A stretch of DNA of 37,500 nt from Chrysomallon squamiferum. Lineage: Eukaryota > Mollusca > Gastropoda > Neomphalida > Peltospiridae. Shown in pieces: positions 33,301-37,500 of this stretch. Both the position numbers and the translations under genes were made by a program. Where the stretch lies: the NCBI GenBank assembly GCA_012295275.1, contig CM022670.1, positions 13,077,083 to 13,114,582 on the forward strand, written 5' to 3'. The notes beneath the pieces are model-generated. The model made no database searches. It was not told the origin of the DNA and saw nothing but the letters and a program-made list of their open reading frames with translations. Position 1 is the stretch's first letter, and every line of letters starts with the position of its first letter.

Positions 33301-36300
33301 GAATTTGTGTTTTTCTTCTTATATTTGTTTATCTATTTTTGCAGCTTGTTCGAGCACATTCTCAGCTTAGGCAGTATGAGCAAAAATTTGTTACCCGACT
33401 GAAAGCAAAGAATTTGATGTATGTTCGTCAGATTTTATTTGTACTGTCAAGTATCATTAAATATCTTGGAGGTAAATATTTTTGTTTCAAATTCATTCAC
33501 ATGTTTGTGAAATTTATAAGAATTTATTCAGTCTAGAAAAACTAGCTATTTAAAAAACAGTGATCATTTTAATTCTTGGATTGCAGTTTTCATTTAGATA
33601 CTTTCTACCTTTTTATTTGATGTTCTAATTTTTAAGTCTGATTTGGATTTAAGACTGAATGTAGCTACATTGTTATTAATTTTAAATCCAAAGTAAAAGG
33701 GGAGTTAAGTGTGTAAGTCATATTGTCAAGTATGTTTTAGAAAAAAAAAAACTGATTAATTATAAAATATTATTTAGCAATCATTATTCTTGTACTTTCA
33801 TAGTTCACAGCTATTTATTTGTTATAAACTTTCCTCTAATTAACAGGTAGCACAGAAAAACCTGCAGATAAACAAACACTTGCTAAATCAGGTGAGTTTT
33901 GCATCTTTCATCTTTGTTTTATTCATTTGTTATCACATATTAACAGCAATTGAGAAAAAAAATCTTAACTTTTCTTTTACTTTCTTTATATTTATTATTT
34001 GTTGTTGTTTTTTTGTTTGTTTTTTTAAATTTTTAAATTTTATTTTATTAGTTATTTATTTATTTGTTATTTTTAAGGAACCAAACTCTTGACAGTTAAT
34101 GATTTTCTGTTTGACTCCAAACTTGACAACATGAATCTGTTTAAAGTTATTCACTATTGTCAGAAGAGCTCCATTAGTCGGAAGGTAACTCTGTTTTAAC
34201 CATTTTTAATCTTTTTTTAATCCTTTATTAAATAATTTGCTATTTGTCATAAGATGTTCCTCAGTATTAATTAACTGACTGTTGCACTGAATATTTATTA
34301 TTTATTTATTTTCTTGAACTTAAGAGAAAATGATAACAAATATTTATTAGTATTTAATTTTTTAAATGATAATATTATATCTTTATTGTTGTATATTTTT
34401 TTAACCTTATTTCATGTCTTTCTTTCATTTACCCTTTTAATTTTCTTTTTTTTATTATACTTTTTATTTACTTAAATTATCTTTAAAAGATTAAAATGGT
34501 ATATATCTTTTTTTCTACAATATTTGCTAGAAATTTTTGCTTATCATAAACCTGTTAAATCAGATTGCTTTTTTTTTTTTTCACTATTTTTTTGCTATTA
34601 TATTACAGTTACATGGGTTTGTGGAAAAATATGCTGTAACTGATGTTGTTCCTGGTAAGTTTTAAATACTTTTTGTTTGTAATTTTTAAAATTTAATTTC
34701 ATATCTGTATATTTAATCAGTTTGTTTAAACTGGTATCTTGTAGCAGTTGTCATGGTTATAAAATTTTTTTTTTTTTTTCACAGTTGCCACAAAAGAAGA
34801 ACCAGTCAAATCTGGTGTGTCCAAATTTTTGGAAGAAATTAAACAAAACAGAGACAAAAATACTATTAAAGAAAATCCAGGTAATGAAAGGAAAATAATA
34901 ATAATTATTATGAGGTAGGCATTTTGTAGCAGATCTTTAATTTATCTTATTTATTTATTTATTTAAATTTAAATTTTTTTTTTCTTTCTTTGACTTTTTT
35001 TTTTTGTTGTTGGTTTATTTTTTTTTGGCTTTCTGTTTTAAATGTTTTAAAGCAATATGACAAGATATGAACATTTAGATAATTTTGATACAGTTTATTT
35101 TCCTAATATAGTTTCTTATTGCTGCTAATTGTTTGGTTATTATTACTGTTTTTGTTGTTTTTAATATATATTTTTGGTCTTTATTTAAAATAGCTTTCTT
35201 TGTATCAATTTCTGCATGATTATTTATTACCTTCTGTTGTTTTCAATGTTTTATTTCTTTTCCATTTTGTTTATATATATATATTTCTTGCTTTTTTCTT
35301 TTAATTTTTCTTTTAATTTTCTTTTAATTTTTCTTTATGTATTTTCTTTATTGATTTATTTAATTTATTCTTCTTTTTTTTCTCTCTCTTCATTTAAAAT
35401 TTCAGCAGTAATAATAGGCAAAGACCCAGATGAAGTGACCTTGACATTCAGTTCTCCACTGATGCATATTGAAGGTTTTCTAGCTGCACTAACTAATGCA
35501 GACAAAGATGGGCGTATTGTTTTGACAAAACAAGGTACATCTGAACTAAAAACATTTTATCTCCCTCTACCAAGTGTTCCTTTTTCAGTAAAAAAAAAAA
35601 AAAAAAAATGTTATTGCGTACATTAATTATATAAATGTAAAAATGAAATGACAACATATTTATTTTATCAATTTAAAGTATTTAATTCAATTGTTAATTT
35701 CTTACAAATAAATTGAATAGACTGTTTTTGGAGAATTTCACATAAAGGAAATTCACAGTAGTTAATTTACAGTTAGTTACTTTTAATTCAAAATTAACTA
35801 AAAAAAAGTGGAAATTTTAAAAAGATATATATATATATATATATCAGATTACAAACGTAAGAATTGATCTTTAACACATAGAATGTTTTTAAATTGTTTT
35901 ATTTTTATTTTTATTTTTTTTAATACTTCATTTTTTTATTTTTATTTTTTTTAAATTTCCAGTTCTTCTAAGTCAGTCAACACTGAAATTTTTGCTGTTA
36001 AACCCTGCTGTGCATTTTTCTAGTGTGCTTCTTGATGCCAGAGCTGTTATCGTAGCTGGAGGGACTATGCAGCCAGTGAGTATATTCATTAACGTTTATT
36101 TTAAAACTGTGTAAACATTCTTTATTTGTCTCTATTTTGTATGGATGTTCTTGGGTTTTTCTTTGGGTTTTTTTTTTGGTGGAGTGGTGATATGATCCTG
36201 CTTACATTTTAGATTTGTTTAATTATAATTATTTTATTTTTAAATTGTGAATTTTTATATGGACGGTCATGTAAGAACATTTTTAGTGAAATTTAGCTAG

Positions 36301-36867
36301 TGGAGGAAAGAAACATAATGAGATACAATACCCCATATTTGTTTGTTTCAGTTAAACAATGAAATTATTAAAATAATTACATGTACATCTCATTTACAGA
36401 GAAAATATTTTTTTAAATCTACTTGATCAATTATAAAATGCATAAATTTATCTCCCTTTATTTATCACTGATACTATTAGCATTAATTTAATTTACTTTT
36501 TAAATTTTTAATATTTCTTCTATTTATTTTTGTATTATTATTTATAGTTATCTGAATTCAAAGAACAACTTTTCTATGCAGCAGGAGTTGAACCAGAGAG
36601 AATAATGGAATATTCTTGTGGTATGTTGAAATATTTTTAATGAAAGTTAAATGTCGCTACATAATTCATTCGTGTTTGTGCACGTGCATACAGACATGCA
36701 TTTACTTACTTTTCAAGGGAAAAAAATATTTATTTATTTTATTTTTTATTTTTAAAATTGCAGGACATGTGATTCCACCAAATCATCTGTTACCACTTAC
36801 AGTAAGTTCAGGACCTACAGGAGTGGAGTTAGACTTTACTTACCAGTCCAGAGACAATCCATCGCTG
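27212..36867 (+). CDS. DDX11/ChlR1-type Fe-S DNA helicase, 21 exons, 3' end outside window
   Basis: This is a superfamily 2 DNA helicase of the XPD/FANCJ/DDX11 group, ATP-dependent and iron-sulphur containing. The family unwinds structured DNA and supports sister-chromatid cohesion at replication forks in the nucleus. Joining 21 exons gives 744 in-frame codons without a stop. Seen in order: acidic N-terminus (1-16), [11 protein letters not shown] (the family's start region), Walker A ESPTGTGKS split by an intron (K106), an acidic charged linker (140-275), [10 protein letters not shown] (motif Ia), four Fe-S cysteines C320, C338, C365 and C400 (NLCVNE, NDKCME, GCPFY, ACPYFG), IIDEAHN (443-446 are DEAH), [29 protein letters not shown], and [13 protein letters not shown]. 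The human protein is about 970 residues, so roughly the last quarter, with motifs IV-VI, lies beyond 37500. FANCJ and XPD are excluded by the [18 protein letters not shown] and LLLNPAVHF stretches, typical of DDX11. Nothing suggests a pseudogene: there are no frameshifts or missing key residues. Confidence 0.94.
27840..27973 (+). CDS. DDX11 exon 2 (residues 60-104)
   Basis: It follows acceptor TTACAG and ends at donor GTGAGT in phase 0. It carries [11 protein letters not shown], the Q-motif-like region of this family, and the first half of Walker A (ESPTGT). Confidence 0.95.
28301..28407 (+). CDS. DDX11 exon 3 (residues 105-139, split codon 140)
   Basis: It follows acceptor ATTTCAG and opens with [11 protein letters not shown], completing Walker A. 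It ends in phase 2 at the donor GTACTG, a weaker site than its neighbours. Confidence 0.93.
28736..28770 (+). CDS. DDX11 exon 4, 35-base short exon
   Basis: Phase 2 in and phase 1 out, it encodes a charged Ser/Glu/Lys/Asn stretch (residues 140-151) and ends at GTTAGT. The acceptor is a CAGCAG tandem, so use of the second AG (start 28739) would drop one residue in frame. The exon is supported by phase and splice sites rather than by conserved residues. Confidence 0.75.
29229..29296 (+). CDS. DDX11 exon 5 (residues 152-174)
   Basis: It encodes [18 protein letters not shown]-like sequence, matching the family's W-x-x-x-F-V region, then donor GTAAAC in phase 0. The acceptor is TAGCAG, again a tandem, so a start at 29232 is an in-frame alternative. 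Confidence 0.9.
29529..29609 (+). CDS. DDX11 exon 6 (residues 175-201)
   Basis: This symmetric exon (phase 0 on both sides) encodes a lysine/glutamate-rich helical stretch, [17 protein letters not shown]. It lies between acceptor GTTTAG and donor GTAATA. Confidence 0.9.
29967..30206 (+). CDS. DDX11 exon 7 (residues 202-281)
   Basis: The largest exon, preceded by a run of about 20 T and acceptor ATTCAG. It encodes an acidic linker ending in [11 protein letters not shown], a hallmark stretch of DDX11, with donor GTGAGA in phase 0. Confidence 0.96.
30520..30627 (+). CDS. DDX11 exon 8 (residues 282-317), motif Ia
   Basis: It begins [15 protein letters not shown], motif Ia of the XPD-like helicases, and ends SLGSRL at donor GTAAGT. 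Both ends are in phase 0. Confidence 0.97.
30968..31052 (+). CDS. DDX11 exon 9 (residues 318-345), Fe-S cysteines 1 and 2
   Basis: It follows the acceptor TTTTAAG. NLCVNE gives C320 and NDKCME gives C338, the first two iron-sulphur ligands, 18 residues apart. Donor GTATGT, phase 1. Confidence 0.96.
31466..31572 (+). CDS. DDX11 exon 10 (residues 346-381), Fe-S cysteine 3
   Basis: A lysine-rich stretch leads to GCPFY (C365, third iron-sulphur ligand). The exon starts at G-GTAAGG just after TTCAG, so the first bases resemble a donor, but the frame requires them to be coding. Donor GTGAAT, phase 0. Confidence 0.95.
31950..32045 (+). CDS. DDX11 exon 11 (residues 382-413), Fe-S cysteine 4
   Basis: It encodes [15 protein letters not shown] and [15 protein letters not shown], with C400 as the fourth iron-sulphur ligand. 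The acceptor is AACTAG and the donor GTAAAT, both phase 0. Confidence 0.96.
32699..32851 (+). CDS. DDX11 exon 12 (residues 414-464), DEAH box
   Basis: It opens [15 protein letters not shown] and carries [13 protein letters not shown], the Walker B/motif II that coordinates magnesium-ATP. Acceptor TTTCAG, donor GTTTGT, both phase 0. Confidence 0.97.
33345..33471 (+). CDS. DDX11 exon 13 (residues 465-506)
   Basis: It encodes [13 protein letters not shown] and [13 protein letters not shown], typical of the region after the DEAH box in DDX11. Acceptor TTGCAG, donor GTAAAT, phase 1. Confidence 0.96.
33847..33891 (+). CDS. DDX11 exon 14, 45-base short exon
   Basis: This phase 1-1 symmetric exon encodes a polar loop ([15 protein letters not shown], residues 507-521) between acceptor AACAG and donor GTGAGT. 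Being symmetric, it could be skipped without a frameshift. Confidence 0.85.
34078..34184 (+). CDS. DDX11 exon 15 (residues 522-557)
   Basis: It encodes [21 protein letters not shown] and [11 protein letters not shown], closely matching the family's FLF-x-x-x-x-DN-x-NLFK region. Acceptor TTTAAG, donor GTAACT, phase 0. Confidence 0.96.
34609..34654 (+). CDS. DDX11 exon 16, 46-base short exon
   Basis: It encodes [15 protein letters not shown] (residues 558-572), continuing the SRKL-x-GF region of the family. Acceptor ATTACAG, donor GTAAGT, phase 0 to 1. Confidence 0.93.
34785..34880 (+). CDS. DDX11 exon 17 (residues 573-604)
   Basis: A variable polar segment includes [13 protein letters not shown]. 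Acceptor TTTCACAG after poly-T, donor GTAATG. Phase 1 on both sides, so it is symmetric and skippable in frame. Confidence 0.88.
35406..35534 (+). CDS. DDX11 exon 18 (residues 605-647)
   Basis: It encodes [21 protein letters not shown], a signature of DDX11. The acceptor is a CAGCAG tandem (alternative start 35409 removes one residue). Donor GTACAT, phase 1. Phase 1 on both sides. Confidence 0.95.
35963..36075 (+). CDS. DDX11 exon 19 (residues 648-685)
   Basis: It encodes [17 protein letters not shown] and [11 protein letters not shown] (the region of helicase motif III). Acceptor TTCCAG, donor GTGAGT, phase 0. Confidence 0.97.
36548..36620 (+). CDS. DDX11 exon 20 (residues 686-709)
   Basis: It encodes [19 protein letters not shown] and the start of the CGH motif. 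Acceptor TTATAG, donor GTATGT, phase 1. Confidence 0.95.
36764..36867 (+). CDS. DDX11 exon 21 (residues 710-744), last exon in window
   Basis: It encodes [17 protein letters not shown] and ends at ...NPSL with donor GTAAGT in phase 0. The following exon, expected to continue into helicase motif IV, is not present before 37500. Confidence 0.96.
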
Positions 36868-37500
36868 GTAAGTACTCAACACTTTTACATTTATTTTATT
36901 AGTGTTTCATTAAATTTTTTAATTAATTTCTTCATTTTTGTTTTATTTTTTTAATTTTGCTGAAAACATTTATTTTTTTTTTTTTTATTACTTTCTTTTT
37001 TCTGTTCTTTCCTAGTGTTATTTTTTTTTCTTATCTTCTTTTTTACTTTATTATTTCTATATCTTTTCTTTTTTTTAATCATTTAATTTTTATTTTGTTT
37101 ATAATTGGTTTCATTACTTCGACTTTTTATATTCTTAGTTCCTTTTTCTTTTTTCTTATTATTACTTTTTTCTCCTTTTTTTTATCTATTTATTTTCATT
37201 ATTAGTTTTCATTATTAATTCCTATTTATTTAATATTTTTCTATATTTTGTTTTTATTATTATCCTTTAAAAAGCCACTTTATAGTTGTTGTTTTTTTTT
37301 TCCCATTTTTTATTTCAGTTTCATTCTCATTAATATATTTTTTTATTATTCTGCATTTACTTTTTGTTTTCATTATTTGTTTTCTTTTTTTTTCTTTTTT
37401 TCTTTTTTTTTTCAGTTTATTCTTTCTTTTTCATTGCATTTTTTTTTTTTTATATTTCTTTTCATGAAAATATTAGTTTGTTTTATCTTCGGTTTCATTT
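36868..37500 (+). other. T-rich DDX11 intron, truncated by window edge
   Basis: The intron after exon 21 is extremely T-biased on the sense strand: the 60 bases at 37021-37080 count 44 T, 8 A, 8 C and no G. No acceptor followed by DDX11-like coding sequence is found before the window ends. The phenylalanine-rich open frames here are produced by the T content. Confidence 0.85.

Overview
This is nuclear DNA from an animal. The evidence is a long run of GT-AG introns, a typical metazoan DNA helicase gene, an intronless ankyrin-repeat gene, very AT-rich intergenic sequence and unusually many microsatellites and homopolymers. Which animal is less certain. I lean towards a lophotrochozoan invertebrate such as a mollusc, because of the ACAT/GTAT, CT and AT microsatellite style and a recurrent TTATCTCCCT motif that I recall as frequent in mollusc genomes. 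This is not proven from the window. I see no sign of bacterial, viral or plasmid organisation, no CRISPR array, no rRNA or tRNA gene, and no intact transposon.

Layout: positions 1-17800 contain no gene I can support. They alternate between low-complexity tracts and islands of ordinary, more GC-rich, CpG-containing sequence (for example 1-900, 7490-7990, 9290-9720, 10925-11400, 12110-12720, 16880-17780). The islands look like candidate cis-regulatory or conserved non-coding DNA. The most distinctive one (9431-9661) is a two-period array of TCTCGCGAGA-type palindromes. Position 18242-19396 is a single-exon gene for a 384-residue protein with about five ankyrin repeats and a conserved-looking C-terminal tail, closest in my judgement to the ANKRD34/ANKRD63 group. 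It is strikingly GC-rich against its surroundings. Positions 19397-27200 are again repeats and islands without a recognisable gene.

Positions 27212-36867 hold the first 21 coding exons (744 codons) of a DDX11/ChlR1-type iron-sulphur DNA helicase, read left to right. All exon junctions join in frame. The Walker A, DEAH and four iron-sulphur cysteines are all present. The gene runs off the right edge inside a T-rich intron, so the C-terminal helicase motifs (IV-VI) are missing from the window only because of where it was cut. The model starts with an acidic N-terminal exon that the human protein lacks. The two genes have no evident functional link: one is a putative scaffold protein and the other a sister-chromatid-cohesion/replication helicase. 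They also differ sharply in base composition.

I did not find a clearly new biological system. The best leads are the dimeric TCTCGCGAGA array, the leader architecture of the ankyrin gene (a start-codon hairpin plus an ATGA-overlapping upstream ORF), the extra acidic exon and NAGNAG acceptors of DDX11, and the same-strand TTATCTCCCT motif in DDX11 introns.
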